Source of the DNA: RUG695 sp050943135
GTDB taxonomy: Bacteria; Planctomycetota; Planctomycetia; Pirellulales; Thermoguttaceae
Assembly (NCBI GenBank): GCA_050943135.1
Contig: JBMNOP010000004.1
Location: 165,573 to 229,572, forward strand
DNA: 64,000 nt
Reading direction: 5' to 3'
The position numbers and the translations under genes are program-made. The notes under the pieces are model-generated. The model was not told the origin of the DNA. It ran no database searches and was given only the letters and a program-made list of their open reading frames with translations. This document shows, in pieces, positions 9,401-17,723 of the stretch. The stretch's first letter is position 1; every line of letters begins with the position of its first letter.

Positions 9401-9563
9401 CAAAACCGCCGATTGGATCATCGACCTGGGGGTCGACGGGGGGGAAAACGGTGGATATCTGACAGCATCCGGAACGCCCGAAACAGTCGCGGCACTCAAA
9501 GACAACTGCACGGGACACTACCTGCGAGAGGTATTGTCGACCGGCAGAAAAGAAAAGAGGTAG
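6489..9563 (+). CDS. uvrA: Excinuclease ABC subunit A (UvrA)
   Basis: 1,024 residues. UvrA is the damage-recognition ATPase of nucleotide excision repair and works with UvrB and UvrC. Both ABC modules are complete: Walker A motifs GPSGSGKSS and GVSGSGKSS, signature motifs SGGELQRVRLA and SGGEAQRIKLA, and Walker B regions ending in LDEPS and LDEPTSGLH. The zinc modules show CYEC, CPRC...CPVC and CEEC...CPAC pairs. The protein is longer than the usual ~940-960 residues. Part of the excess is a ~40-residue charged insert at ~400-440, acidic then Lys/Arg-rich. The GTG at 6489 and the ATG at 6510 are both possible starts; neither has a strong ribosome site. It has its own TTGACA promoter and is followed by a gene-poor stretch. 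Confidence 0.97.
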   Translation: MREKRDSMTRQPPLPSKSPVADRPTAPPISSLPAIRVTGARVHNLKNISLSLPRNRITAITGPSGSGKSSLAYDTIFAEGQRQYVESLSDYSRQFLHQLERPDVDAITGLQPTISIDQRFGLRNPRSTIATLTEIYDYLRVLYARLGLAHCYECGQAIRQQTPEEILQKILDLPEGTRVILLAPMVKDETGDHAALFKQLRKAGLVRALVDGQMTEIERMQPLDPEKPHSIRAVIDRLIIRDGVRPRLFESLKLSLKTGAGLTNCLYEKERSVTEDGKTHSLWKELTFSTLYLCPRCRIHYAELQPRTFSFNSPYGVCPVCFGVGRRHEFDPELVIPDRTLSLADEAFLPIKYASAASKKLYAEAFAAFETRTGIDEKKPLDEWPAEALDLFFYGEPHAQEETDPDELSIDILDGEEDDIEDDELPRKKPVVTSKKKGKRATVRKIDPNVFPGLFALLESVGETTRSQKERESLVQLRAEVPCRACKGSRIRPEARSVTVCDRPIYEVTALTVDEALKWFRGLEFSKDQQAIAVPILEQIHERLDFMQRVGLGYLTLDRAADTLSGGELQRVRLAAGLGSGLVGVCYILDEPSVGLHPRDNIRLINAMRALQERGNTILVVEHNEAIIRAADWLVDLGPGAGNHGGEILAEGTPTDVAAAGTSPTGKYLGGIESIPVPAKRRKTVKSRSLVIDGVTTNNLKDITVTFPLGTFICVTGVSGSGKSSLITETLVPALSRRLTGTGPKPGGHKGLRGASQIDKMIVIDQSPIGRSPRSNPATYSGLFDEIRKVFAASKDARRLGFKASRFSFNVPGGQCEECQGQGMCKIEMHFLPDMYAVCPACGGARFNQQTLAVKYKEKSIADILDMQVDQVAELFENHQTIARLSEGMRQVGLGYLPLGQPSTTLSGGEAQRIKLAAELSRVETGNTLYVLDEPTSGLHAGDIRKLLEVLSRLVDMGNTVIVIEHNLDVIKTADWIIDLGVDGGENGGYLTASGTPETVAALKDNCTGHYLREVLSTGRKEKR

Positions 9564-10164
9564 GCCGCGATACGGCGCGATGATTTACACACAGATCACG
9601 GTGTAGAATCGGGAAATGAAATCACACGCGGTTACTGATGGTAGCGATCGGGTCGAAGGCTGTCCGGGAAAACCGAAATCCAGCGCGGCGAGTTCGGGAT
9701 TTCGGCAGTGGCAATTCCCGTCGCGAGAAATCCGGAACTTTCCCCGCCCGCCGGGCCCGTAGGATCTTTCTCGCACGGAGCCGGGTGATTCTCTTCTCAA
9801 ACCAGTCGATACACCACCCACGGACATTTCTATGTGTATCGTAAGAGTCCCCAGGCACCGGAACGTTTCTCTTCACCGCGCGTGAGACAAGTCCGGCGAC
9901 GGGAATGTTCCACACCACTCCAGATCGTCAATGTTCCCTGTTCCTCCGTGTCGCCGGTCGTCCCTGCCCGACAGGTGTATTCTCGCTGAGATTCGTCCAT
10001 GGTGTGTGCCCCGTAAAGGGTCGATCCTTGTGCGGAAGCCGCCCGTGTTGGTAAGTTCCACGTGATCCATCGAACAGAGCGGAGGCACGGTCAAGTCCCC
10101 GCGAAAGGATCGTTCGCCCGAAACGTTTGCCCGCAGGTTTTATTCGGCTGGCCTGTCTGGGGGA
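9564..10164. other. 600-bp stretch without a recognisable gene
   Basis: Short open frames occur on both strands, but none has a convincing start, family motif or codon pattern. I see no terminator, tRNA or repeat in it. It separates the plus-strand uvrA gene from the convergent sigma-like gene. Confidence 0.5.
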
Positions 10165-10482
10165 TTATTCGGCGGCGGCAAGGAACGTGACCACCACTCT
10201 TCGGACGACAACCGCCAGGTAGGTCGAAACGGACGAGGTATAATTAAATTTCCGTAAAAGCTCTTTGTCATTGTGCCAAAGAGCACGGAATATCGACTCG
10301 CACAAATCAGACCGCTCTTCCCTTGTCAGGGTGATGCGGTTGCAGTGTGCCGTCTGGTCGATCGTATGCAGAACAAGTCCGAGGAAGCGGTCAACGAAAT
10401 CTTTCCATCCTCCGGGCCTCGATTCAAGACACGCCTTGAGGAGAGGATAGTCGAGTTCCAGTATACTTGACATTTCCGCCAT
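10165..10482 (-). CDS. Sigma-70 region 2-only protein (ECF-like, no region 4)
   Basis: 105 residues. The pattern WKDFVDRFLGLVLHTI, then EERSDLCESIFRALW, then LRKFNYTSSVSTYLAVVVRRVV follows sigma-70 region 2 of ECF sigma factors (core-binding helices, then the -10-recognition helix with SSVSTYLxxVVRR). The protein ends right after region 2, so no -35-binding region 4 is encoded. No region-4-like frame is seen downstream. The ATG overlaps the context of the preceding stop: the outer-membrane gene's TAA is part of the TAAGGG ribosome site, giving a 6-nt gap and likely coupled translation. It could be a truncated regulator or an RNA-polymerase-binding protein. Confidence 0.6.
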   Translation of the reverse strand: MAEMSSILELDYPLLKACLESRPGGWKDFVDRFLGLVLHTIDQTAHCNRITLTREERSDLCESIFRALWHNDKELLRKFNYTSSVSTYLAVVVRRVVVTFLAAAE

Positions 10483-10488
10483 ACACCC

Positions 10489-12153
10489 TTACCACATGAA
10501 CTTCAGACCGACATCGCCATAGTGGGACGTGATGTACTTGTTTTTATAAAGATCGTAGTTTGCAAAGATCATAAACGAAGGAACAATCGTCCATTCCCCG
10601 CCGGCACCGATCACCGCCCAATCCCGTCCGGTCGGATTCCCTTGGATAGTCCAAGGAGCACCACGCAGGTCCGTCATCGTCGTTTTGCCGTAGTGATCGT
10701 TCAGGAACTCATGAATCCATCCGCCGCGGGCCAAGAGACGAAGATGGGCGTCCCCCGGATAAAGATCCATCGCCAAATCGGCGCCGAGCTGGCTGCGCAG
10801 ACTGTGATAACTCTTTTTCTTGTACGTATTGACGCCGACCCCCTCGACCATCTCGTTGAATTTGGAGCGAAACATGTAGGTATAGTCGAGCGAGCCGCGC
10901 GGCGTAAAGGTCAGAACACTGAGGAATTTGAGATTGGCACCGCGTTCAAAGCTTACACCACCGAGATATTCGTTGTATTTCCCCGTCATGTAATACGCCC
11001 GGGAAGAAGCTTCGGAAACATCGTGGCTCGCCGAACTCTCACCGACCAACCCGCCGTCGGAATAATTCCGGAGAGTTTCCGTGACCGTCCCGTTGGTGGA
11101 ACCCATCTCGGAAAGGTTCGACGTGCTCTTAACGCGATTATACCCGAACCGGAGGGTGGCGACGTTGTAGACGAACTCGCTGCCGAACAGATGATACATT
11201 CCGATCAGGTGATTGTTTGCCTTAAGTTTGCCGTTATACGCCCCGGCAACATTCGTCATATAATCGTAAGCCGTCTCGTATTGAGCTTCCTCCCCGGTGC
11301 CGAGGATCGACGCCGGATCAAAAAGATTACCCCTCTGGGGATAGGCGTAATTGTAACGTTTGTCGTCTTCTTTGAGTTCTCCCTTTTGATAGGCATAGAA
11401 GATACCGTTGCGGCAGTCGCACGAGCAGAAGAGATCGAGTCCGACAAACCCGCCGATCTGCTTGGTTTTGTAACCGGTCACATCGGCACGCTCTTTGATT
11501 GTGCCGCCACCGCCAAACATCCCCCCCCAAAGGGAATAGATCAGCGTTCCCGGATCGCCGTAGGCCGCCTGCCCGCGGTAAACCGAATCAGCGAAATTGA
11601 CGGGGTTCCCCTGGGGATCGACCATCATCCCGTCTTGATAAACGGGGTAGCCTGTTTGGTATCCGGGCTGCCACTCTTCGTATCCCGGAGCATAACCGGG
11701 CCCGTACGGCGCAGTCGGGTAACCGCCCGTCGAATATTGATAGCCGCCGACCTGATTCGGGGGAACCGATCCGTATCCGCCGCCCGGCGGGACAATTCCC
11801 GGGGGACCACCACCCCCGTCGCCGGTGTAGGTGACCAACGGCACGTTCCTCAGATGCTCGACAAGGTCTTCCATCAGCATATAGTTGTTCCAGTATTGGA
11901 ACCCGACCCCCGAGGCATGAAGTCCCCCGTAATAAGAGGGTAGCGGACCTGTAGTGTTCCAAATATGCATCGGCGGAGGCGGCTCGGGATAACCGCTCGT
12001 TGCCTCGGGACTACCCGTCTTCGCGCCGACGGCGAAAAGGACCTCTCTGGCCGGTGCCAAAACGAAAAGCAGCGACAACAGGGCGAAAGAAACGCTCTTT
12101 CCCGCATACGTAAGGAGTGTTTGGGAAAAATTCGTGACCGGGAATACTCTCAT
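10489..12153 (-). CDS. Exported outer-membrane beta-barrel-like protein
   Basis: 554 residues. A long N-terminal signal segment (hydrophobic ~20-42) is followed by a mature N-terminus containing HIWNTTGPLPSYYGG. A low-complexity Gly/Pro/Tyr stretch (~115-185) contains repeated GYP/PGY units. The C-terminal ~300 residues alternate polar and aromatic residues in short strands (for example FANYDLYKNKYITSHYGDVG) and end in Met-Trp, a terminal aromatic typical of outer-membrane barrels. I do not recognise a named family, although planctomycetes carry many such barrels. The sigma-like gene is 6 nt downstream, which suggests a shared transcript. Location in the outer membrane is inferred from strand pattern and the C-terminal aromatic residue. 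Confidence 0.6.
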   Translation of the reverse strand: MRVFPVTNFSQTLLTYAGKSVSFALLSLLFVLAPAREVLFAVGAKTGSPEATSGYPEPPPPMHIWNTTGPLPSYYGGLHASGVGFQYWNNYMLMEDLVEHLRNVPLVTYTGDGGGGPPGIVPPGGGYGSVPPNQVGGYQYSTGGYPTAPYGPGYAPGYEEWQPGYQTGYPVYQDGMMVDPQGNPVNFADSVYRGQAAYGDPGTLIYSLWGGMFGGGGTIKERADVTGYKTKQIGGFVGLDLFCSCDCRNGIFYAYQKGELKEDDKRYNYAYPQRGNLFDPASILGTGEEAQYETAYDYMTNVAGAYNGKLKANNHLIGMYHLFGSEFVYNVATLRFGYNRVKSTSNLSEMGSTNGTVTETLRNYSDGGLVGESSASHDVSEASSRAYYMTGKYNEYLGGVSFERGANLKFLSVLTFTPRGSLDYTYMFRSKFNEMVEGVGVNTYKKKSYHSLRSQLGADLAMDLYPGDAHLRLLARGGWIHEFLNDHYGKTTMTDLRGAPWTIQGNPTGRDWAVIGAGGEWTIVPSFMIFANYDLYKNKYITSHYGDVGLKFMW

Positions 12154-12414
12154 GGTTCAACCTCAAAAATAGCCTCGGATGCCTCCGAATGCTGTTCAGC
12201 GGCAAATACATTCTTCCCGAAACCGCACCGGCTCGAGAACGGAAGCGGGGTATTTTTCCGATTTTGGCCGAGAAAGTAAAGAGAGACTTTAAGGAAAAAC
12301 CCGTTTTTTCGGAAAAATCTTAAAAATTCTTGTCTCGAACGCCCGTTTTACCCCTGATTTCGGTTCTTGAGAAAGATTTTACCGGGGGAAAGAGCCCCGA
12401 GCACCAAAGAAAAA
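12154..12414. other. Upstream region of the outer-membrane gene
   Basis: A relatively AT-rich non-coding stretch with several A/T runs (around 12290-12330) between the symporter terminator and the barrel gene. It should hold the barrel gene's minus-strand promoter, but no good -35/-10 pair was found. Confidence 0.4.
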
Positions 12415-12442
12415 CCCCGTCACCCTTCGCAAGGTGACGGGG
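12415..12442 (-). terminator. Intrinsic terminator of the symporter operon
   Basis: CCCCGTCACC pairs perfectly with GGTGACGGGG over an 8-nt loop. On the minus strand it is followed by TTTTTCTTT. It lies ~30 nt past the symporter stop. Confidence 0.8.
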
Positions 12443-12473
12443 CAAAAGAAACAAAAGTGTCAACTTATTCCGC

Positions 12474-14009
12474 TTATTCCGCCGTGGGCCTACCGGCGGC
12501 GAATGCCTTCTCGACAATTTCAGTCGGCAGGGGGCGAGTGATCAGACTAACGATCGGAACCGTGACGAACGGTGCAACGATGGCAATCGAGGCCGCCACG
12601 GGGGCAAACTCTTTCGCGGCATTCGGAGATGTCGCAAAATAGCGATACCAGTAGATCCCATTCATCGTCAGGAATCCGGTCAGCATCCCGGCATAGGCAC
12701 CCATCTTTGTCGTCCCGCGCCAATAGAGCCCGTACAGATAGGGGGCCAGGAAGGTGCCGGCAATCGCGCCCCACGAAAGGGACATCAACGCCACGATCCA
12801 GGAGGGATTACAGAGGGCGATAACCCAAGAAATGACGATGAATACCGCGCTGAGGAACTTCATCACCCAAAGGTAATGCTTTTCCGACTGATTCTTGGCC
12901 AGGAACCCCTTATAAAGGTCGATACTCACCGCCGACGAAGAGACGAGTACCAGAGACGAAAGGGTCGACATCGAGGCGGAGAGGACCAACAAAAGGATCA
13001 CCAGCATCAGTACGGACGGAAGCGACTCGGTCAGCATGATCGGCACCAGAGCACTCGATTCGAAATTCCCATTCATCTTTGTTTCGAGCATCCCCGGCTC
13101 AAGCAGGTGCGAAAACGCCCCGCAGAAATAGGCGCCACACCCGATGACAAGTGCGAAGATCGTGGTGACGACCGCGCCGCGGAAAATTTGCGATTCGTCT
13201 TTGATGGCATAATATTTATGAACCATCTGCGGCATTCCCCAAGCCCCGACCGAAGTCATAAAGACAACCGACCAAAGAACGAAATTGGGGACCGGCTCGA
13301 TACTGTTAAAATTGGTCGCCCCCTCTTTTCCGTAATCGGCACAATGCCTGGCAAACGCGTCATTGGCATTGGAAACCGCTTCCGAGAATCCGCCGAAATG
13401 CCTCAGGACGAAATAGACCATCAGGAGTGTTCCGAAGAACATAACAACCCCCTGAAAAAAGTCTATGCGTGCCGCAGCCTTATAGCCGCCCAAGAAGACG
13501 TAAATACCGGTCACGACGCAGATCAGCGTGAGTACCTGCGGCATCGTCAGGTGAAAGACCTCTTTGAAAAGGTAACCCAATCCGGCAAAAACGGAAGCTG
13601 AATAGGGGATAAGAAAGGTAAAAATGACGCAGGCCATAAGCCATCGCATGTTGACGCTGCCGTAGCGGGCCGAGAAAAACTCGGGCATTGTCATCGTGTT
13701 CAGGTTGTGTGTCATATGGCGCGTCCGCCGCCCGAGAACAAGCCATGCCAGCGCACCGCCGACCAAGGCGTTCATCAGACCGATCCACAGTCCGCCGAAC
13801 CCGGCCGTCCAGCCGAAATGACCGGCAAACCCGATGAAGACGACAGCGCTGAAATAGGTGGTGCCGTAAGACACGGCCAAAATCCAGGGGCCGAAGGTTT
13901 TTCCGCCGAGAAGGAAATCACCGGTCGTCTTCGTTTTACCCATTTCCCAATAGGCAATCGCCAAGAGAGTGGCAATAAAGGCGCCGAGAACGATGTAGTT
14001 CAGTACCAT
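12474..14009 (-). CDS. Sodium:solute symporter (SSS/SLC5 family)
   Basis: 511 residues with about 13 hydrophobic helices across the whole length, the normal size and topology of SSS transporters (proline, pantothenate, sialate, sugar permeases). Family features include the N-terminal GDFLLGGKTFGPWILAVSYGTTYFSAVVFIGF block (read in parts: GGKTFGPW, STYFSA-like TTYFSA), a YIFLGGYKAA-like YVFLGGYKAA, and the LVLSASMSTLSSLVLVSSSA segment typical of the sodium-site helix. It imports a small solute using the sodium gradient; the substrate cannot be assigned. The gene starts 2 nt after the stop of the upstream DUF3467 gene, and its ribosome site lies inside that gene, so the two are probably translated together. 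Confidence 0.92.
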   Translation of the reverse strand: MVLNYIVLGAFIATLLAIAYWEMGKTKTTGDFLLGGKTFGPWILAVSYGTTYFSAVVFIGFAGHFGWTAGFGGLWIGLMNALVGGALAWLVLGRRTRHMTHNLNTMTMPEFFSARYGSVNMRWLMACVIFTFLIPYSASVFAGLGYLFKEVFHLTMPQVLTLICVVTGIYVFLGGYKAAARIDFFQGVVMFFGTLLMVYFVLRHFGGFSEAVSNANDAFARHCADYGKEGATNFNSIEPVPNFVLWSVVFMTSVGAWGMPQMVHKYYAIKDESQIFRGAVVTTIFALVIGCGAYFCGAFSHLLEPGMLETKMNGNFESSALVPIMLTESLPSVLMLVILLLVLSASMSTLSSLVLVSSSAVSIDLYKGFLAKNQSEKHYLWVMKFLSAVFIVISWVIALCNPSWIVALMSLSWGAIAGTFLAPYLYGLYWRGTTKMGAYAGMLTGFLTMNGIYWYRYFATSPNAAKEFAPVAASIAIVAPFVTVPIVSLITRPLPTEIVEKAFAAGRPTAE

Positions 14010-14011
14010 TT

Positions 14012-14326
14012 TTAGTTCTTCACCCTTTTTTGAATATCGATTTCAAGAGGACCGAAAAGGGCCTCATGCCGCTGGAGCGTCATATTCAGCGCGTGAAGAA
14101 GACGCTTCGCCGTGTAATAGTTCAAGACAATACGTTCGGAAACCGGAATGGGGCCTTTCGGCGCCCCCATCGGCTGGGGATTCATGCCGAAATCGACAAT
14201 CAGCTCTTCCGGAGTCCCCGTCACGCGACAAAAATTGGCGTACGTTGCTCGGGCATCACTGTCATCGACCAGTACCGGCTGACGGGCGGGAGCCTCCGTT
14301 TCCTGATTCGGTTGATTTGAAGACAT
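14012..14326 (-). CDS. DUF3467 domain protein
   Basis: 104 residues. Residues ~25-98 fit DUF3467: DARATYANFCRVTGTPEELIVDFG, then IPVSERIVLNYYTAKRLLHAL and a closing helix. Proteins of this family are small and cytosolic, and I know of no assigned biochemical role. The ATG is preceded by a clear AAGGAG site. It is the first gene of a two-gene operon with the sodium:solute symporter, which starts 2 nt after its stop. Confidence 0.85.
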   Translation of the reverse strand: MSSNQPNQETEAPARQPVLVDDSDARATYANFCRVTGTPEELIVDFGMNPQPMGAPKGPIPVSERIVLNYYTAKRLLHALNMTLQRHEALFGPLEIDIQKRVKN

Positions 14327-14357
14327 TGAAAACTCCTTAACTCTACTGAAGATCTTT

Positions 14358-14388
14358 CAAAAACAAGTCAGAGACCGCAGGCGGTCTC
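14358..14388 (-). terminator. Hairpin terminator after the Rieske-cytochrome b/c genes
   Basis: GAGACCG and CGGTCTC form a 7-bp stem over a CAGG loop (14371-14388). On the minus strand this is followed by GACTTGTTTTTG. It lies ~75 nt past the cytochrome stop and just upstream of the DUF3467 gene. Confidence 0.55.
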
Positions 14389-14461
14389 CCTGCCAAAACT
14401 TCGGATAAAAACGTCAAGTGTTATACCCCTCTTAGCATTTCGGAGAGCATCGGCGGAAAGA

Positions 14462-16933
14462 CTACCGGTCGGCGAAAGATTCCGCGGGGGATCCGGAACA
14501 GTCTTTTTGAAGTTTGACGCCCGGAAAGATCTGATTGTCTCGCCCCAGAAGGGTTTGGTTTTGGACGTTTGGAGCTCGATACCAGTCGCCGTGCAGCCAA
14601 TCGGCGAGCATCGCAATCTCCCCTTCCGACATCAGGGCGTCGCCTTGGACCGGACGATATGCCGGCATGCGGTCGTTCTGCTCACCATAATACTTCACGT
14701 CGGTCGGGTCGGAAATAAATCCTTTCAGCCACTCCTTCGACATATAGCCGCGCAAATCGCAGGCCTGTATGTTCTTTTCATGGCCATAGAAGGGATGGCA
14801 GTCGATGCAGCCGAGGAATTCCATGGAGGGAATCGCGTTTGCATCCAAACCGACATAATCGCTTTTACTTCCCTCGGCGAGCGGACGGATAGTGTCAAGC
14901 TGCGACTCGTCGTAGAGAATGGCGGCGATTTCGTCGCATGCCTGAAAGAGCCCTTCGCGAATCCGGTCGATATAGGCCGTCTCCTCGGCGGGAATTGGTT
15001 CGTCGTTGCCGTTCAGTTGAGCAAGATAGACATCTGTCAGGAACGTTTCGAGATCGTCGGTGATCATCTCGATATTCTCTTCGTCGGCGAGAATCTCCTG
15101 ATAGACCTCGTCGTCCGGCATGTGAGTCAGCACATCTTTGAGGGCCGCCAGGACCGGGGCAGGAAGAGACAGGTCGAGCGATTCAAGAGTCTCGTCGCTT
15201 TCGCACGTGGCGGCGATAATCTCCTTGAGCCGCGAGAAATCGTTTTCGGCAAGTGCCGCGAGTGCAGCATCATCTTCGGCCAATTCGGTAAACACCACTT
15301 CTAAAATGTCGTATGCCGGCGAGGCGTCGGCCGCAATGACGGCACTGATCAGCCCGTTCGAGTCGTTGAGGATAAAGTTACCCGCTTTGTCGGCCAGTCC
15401 CCCATAAACACGCCCCTTCATGTAAGTGACCATCGACCCCTTTTCGCCGAATTGAGTGGTGCCGCCGAAATAGTCAACCGAGAGAAGTTTCTCGACGTCC
15501 GTGTAACCGGCGATCCATTCGGGAGATACACTCCGATAGAGATTCGGCGCGGTAGGCTCTTGGCACTCGATCGGCGCAAAATCGGCAACTTCCTCGAGTT
15601 CGCCGAATGGTTCAAACCGATGGCAACTGGCACAATGCTGGGTGAAGAGTTTCGGTCCCTGGACGAATGGGTCACTCTTAAGAAGGGAGAGTGCCCCCGT
15701 CTGCGGAATCCCCGTCGGCGCGGCACAAAGTTCGATCGCACGGTTCTTTAGAACGTCGGCGCTCGCTTTCGAAGCAAGAAAGATCGGCGCGTGTTCCGGA
15801 TCTTTGTAGTCTTCTTCGTAAGACCAGTAGGTAAAGAGGCAAAAGACGACCGTCAGTGCGGCAACAGTCAATACCGAAAGGACGTGAAGCGCTTTACACC
15901 GTCCAAGAATCGGAAGACAGTAGAAGAACGCCAAAATGATCGGCGGAACCACGAAGATCGCGTAGATCATCCCGATTTTGGAAAAGATCGGAAGTTTCGA
16001 TTCGTAGTAAAGGGCGCGGAACGACCATTCCGGGCGCGCGGCATCGTACGATCCGCCCGGATCGGCGGGGCTCGTCAACTCGGCCCCGAGATACGATTCG
16101 GCAGGAAGGGTCGGGGCACGGTTTGCAATCATCTCTTTAGTCAGAGAGTGTTGGAAGACCAGAAGCAGAACCACGACGAAGAAAATCGCACAAGCAACCG
16201 CCGCGCCGAGAGCCTCCCAACCCCAAAACGGACGCTTTTTCGTCCCGGCAAAGGCCAGGGCACACTTATGGCAACATCCTTTTTCGGCCGAAAGGGGGCG
16301 CGAGCGGAAATCAAACCACTTCCAGAGGCACATCAATCCCAGGCCGCCGCCGCCGCAAACGGCAATATGCAGTACCGTAAAACGGGTCAGCGTCATGGTG
16401 CCAAATGAAGGGTCAGGCCCGCCGACGACCAGCTTGTAGAGAGGCAAGCCGATCCCGGGCAAAAGTTGCAGGAAAGAGACACGGGTGATCGTGGCGAAAT
16501 AGCCGGAAAGGGACCACATCAGTAAGTCGCCCGTCAGGCAACTTCCGAGCGCAAAAAGGAGCATCGTGAGCGCCGTCCAATAGACGAACTCGCGAGGACG
16601 GCGGTATGCGCCGTGAAGCACCATACCGAGAACATAGAGCCCAAGCATCGCCACGAGCGCCTGAGCGGAATAGTGGTGGATACCACGAACCAGCCAGCCG
16701 AAGGGAACCTGATATTGGATAAACCAGACCGATTCCCACGCGGTCTGCGCACTCGGCGAGTAGAACGCCCAGAGGAAGAGCCCGGTGATCGCCTGAATCA
16801 TGAAGGCAAAGACGATCGCGGCGGGAAGCCAACGACAAAGACAACCGGCCGCCGGAACCTGCCAGGTCGCGATCTTCTTACATCCCGTCACGAAACCGGT
16901 TCGCTCGTCGAGCCATCTTAAAAACGAATTCAT
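14462..16933 (-). CDS. Fused cytochrome b / diheme cytochrome c of a bc-type complex, lacking heme bH ligands
   Basis: 823 residues. Residues ~1-210 match cytochrome b6 (four membrane helices), ~235-375 match subunit IV with PADP and the Qo-site PEW (301-303), and the rest is a c-type region with two CxxCH motifs (434-438, 709-713) and a candidate Met ligand (RMPAY, Met756). Between the two heme c sites is a ~200-residue acidic helical insert. Helix B aligns without gaps to b6: the first ligand His86 is present, but the second, 14 residues on, is Tyr100. In helix D His189 is present, but its partner 15 residues on is Trp204. The lost pair corresponds to heme bH (bn). The loop also carries KGCCHKC. 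The Rieske gene is 90 nt upstream. A membrane quinol-oxidising role is inferred. Confidence 0.87.
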   Translation of the reverse strand: MNSFLRWLDERTGFVTGCKKIATWQVPAAGCLCRWLPAAIVFAFMIQAITGLFLWAFYSPSAQTAWESVWFIQYQVPFGWLVRGIHHYSAQALVAMLGLYVLGMVLHGAYRRPREFVYWTALTMLLFALGSCLTGDLLMWSLSGYFATITRVSFLQLLPGIGLPLYKLVVGGPDPSFGTMTLTRFTVLHIAVCGGGGLGLMCLWKWFDFRSRPLSAEKGCCHKCALAFAGTKKRPFWGWEALGAAVACAIFFVVVLLLVFQHSLTKEMIANRAPTLPAESYLGAELTSPADPGGSYDAARPEWSFRALYYESKLPIFSKIGMIYAIFVVPPIILAFFYCLPILGRCKALHVLSVLTVAALTVVFCLFTYWSYEEDYKDPEHAPIFLASKASADVLKNRAIELCAAPTGIPQTGALSLLKSDPFVQGPKLFTQHCASCHRFEPFGELEEVADFAPIECQEPTAPNLYRSVSPEWIAGYTDVEKLLSVDYFGGTTQFGEKGSMVTYMKGRVYGGLADKAGNFILNDSNGLISAVIAADASPAYDILEVVFTELAEDDAALAALAENDFSRLKEIIAATCESDETLESLDLSLPAPVLAALKDVLTHMPDDEVYQEILADEENIEMITDDLETFLTDVYLAQLNGNDEPIPAEETAYIDRIREGLFQACDEIAAILYDESQLDTIRPLAEGSKSDYVGLDANAIPSMEFLGCIDCHPFYGHEKNIQACDLRGYMSKEWLKGFISDPTDVKYYGEQNDRMPAYRPVQGDALMSEGEIAMLADWLHGDWYRAPNVQNQTLLGRDNQIFPGVKLQKDCSGSPAESFADR

Positions 16934-17023
16934 GGTATTTTATCTCTTTCGTCGTTACTAGCTTGTGTCGATGTTTACGAAATCTTTAGTGACACCCGCG
17001 TGTCGAGGCTTGGAGGCTCGACA

Positions 17024-17623
17024 CTACACGGGACTCTTCTCGGCACAGCCGAGCCGGAAATTCTGAAATTTCACAAAGACGCGACCTTCTTCGTCGACAC
17101 GGGTTTCGAGCGAGTCCATCGAACGGGCCGATTTCGCGGTTTCGGGATTGAGACGTTCCCCGTCGAGCGAAAACAGATCGCTGTGGCAGGGACAAAAGAA
17201 GAGGGTTTTTTCTTCCCCCGTGACAGGGTCTTTCTGCTTATCGACCTTGATCCGACAGCCGGCGTGCGGGCAGACCGCCTGAAACGCATGAACCTTGCCT
17301 TCCGCTGTCTTGTGGATGAAGACGTTCCCGATCGGCTGGCCGGGAGAAGAAACCCAAGCATCGGTCGCCGTATCGGTCACCGAATAGAGCCGGGGAGTCT
17401 CGTCGATATTCGCCAGTGTGGTCAAGGGATATTCCTTGCCGGAAAGCCCCGTTTGCTGAAGGGGAAAGAGGACCATACGAGCCCCGCCGTAAACCGGAAC
17501 CGCCGCGCAGGCCGCGCCGATGCCGACCGCCAACGTTGATTTAACAAAGTGGCGGCGCCCTTCCCGTTTCTCTTCGCACTCGGCCAAGGGGCGATCGGAA
17601 CGGTTTTCCGCTGAATTCTCCAT
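17024..17623 (-). CDS. Rieske [2Fe-2S] protein of the bc-type complex
   Basis: 199 residues. The cluster-binding motifs are CPHAGC (Cys118, His120, Cys123) and CPCHSD (Cys144, Cys146, His147), the full set of two Cys and two His ligands plus the disulfide pair. An N-terminal RRHFVKSTLAVG motif and a following hydrophobic helix suggest a twin-arginine-type membrane anchor. It would pass electrons from quinol at the Qo site to cytochrome c. The ATG has an AAGGAG site. The fused cytochrome b/c gene follows after 90 nt, so the two form a minimal bc complex operon. Confidence 0.93.
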   Translation of the reverse strand: MENSAENRSDRPLAECEEKREGRRHFVKSTLAVGIGAACAAVPVYGGARMVLFPLQQTGLSGKEYPLTTLANIDETPRLYSVTDTATDAWVSSPGQPIGNVFIHKTAEGKVHAFQAVCPHAGCRIKVDKQKDPVTGEEKTLFFCPCHSDLFSLDGERLNPETAKSARSMDSLETRVDEEGRVFVKFQNFRLGCAEKSPV

Positions 17624-17723
17624 TGTATGCTCCTTAAAGTGTCAATCGATAGTCGCGGGGTAGCCCCCGTTACGGTTGAAATCGGCGAGAACCATATCGT
17701 TGTATTCTAACACGAAAAATCAG

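Noticed and set aside
9622..10094. Minus-strand frames of 73-98 codons in the gap after uvrA
   Set aside because: No ribosome site, no motif, Arg-rich random-like composition. I also checked for a displaced sigma region 4 there and found none.
10522..11943. Plus-strand open frame (473 codons) opposite the outer-membrane gene
   Set aside because: The minus strand carries a signal peptide, strand pattern and terminal aromatic residue. The plus frame has none of these.
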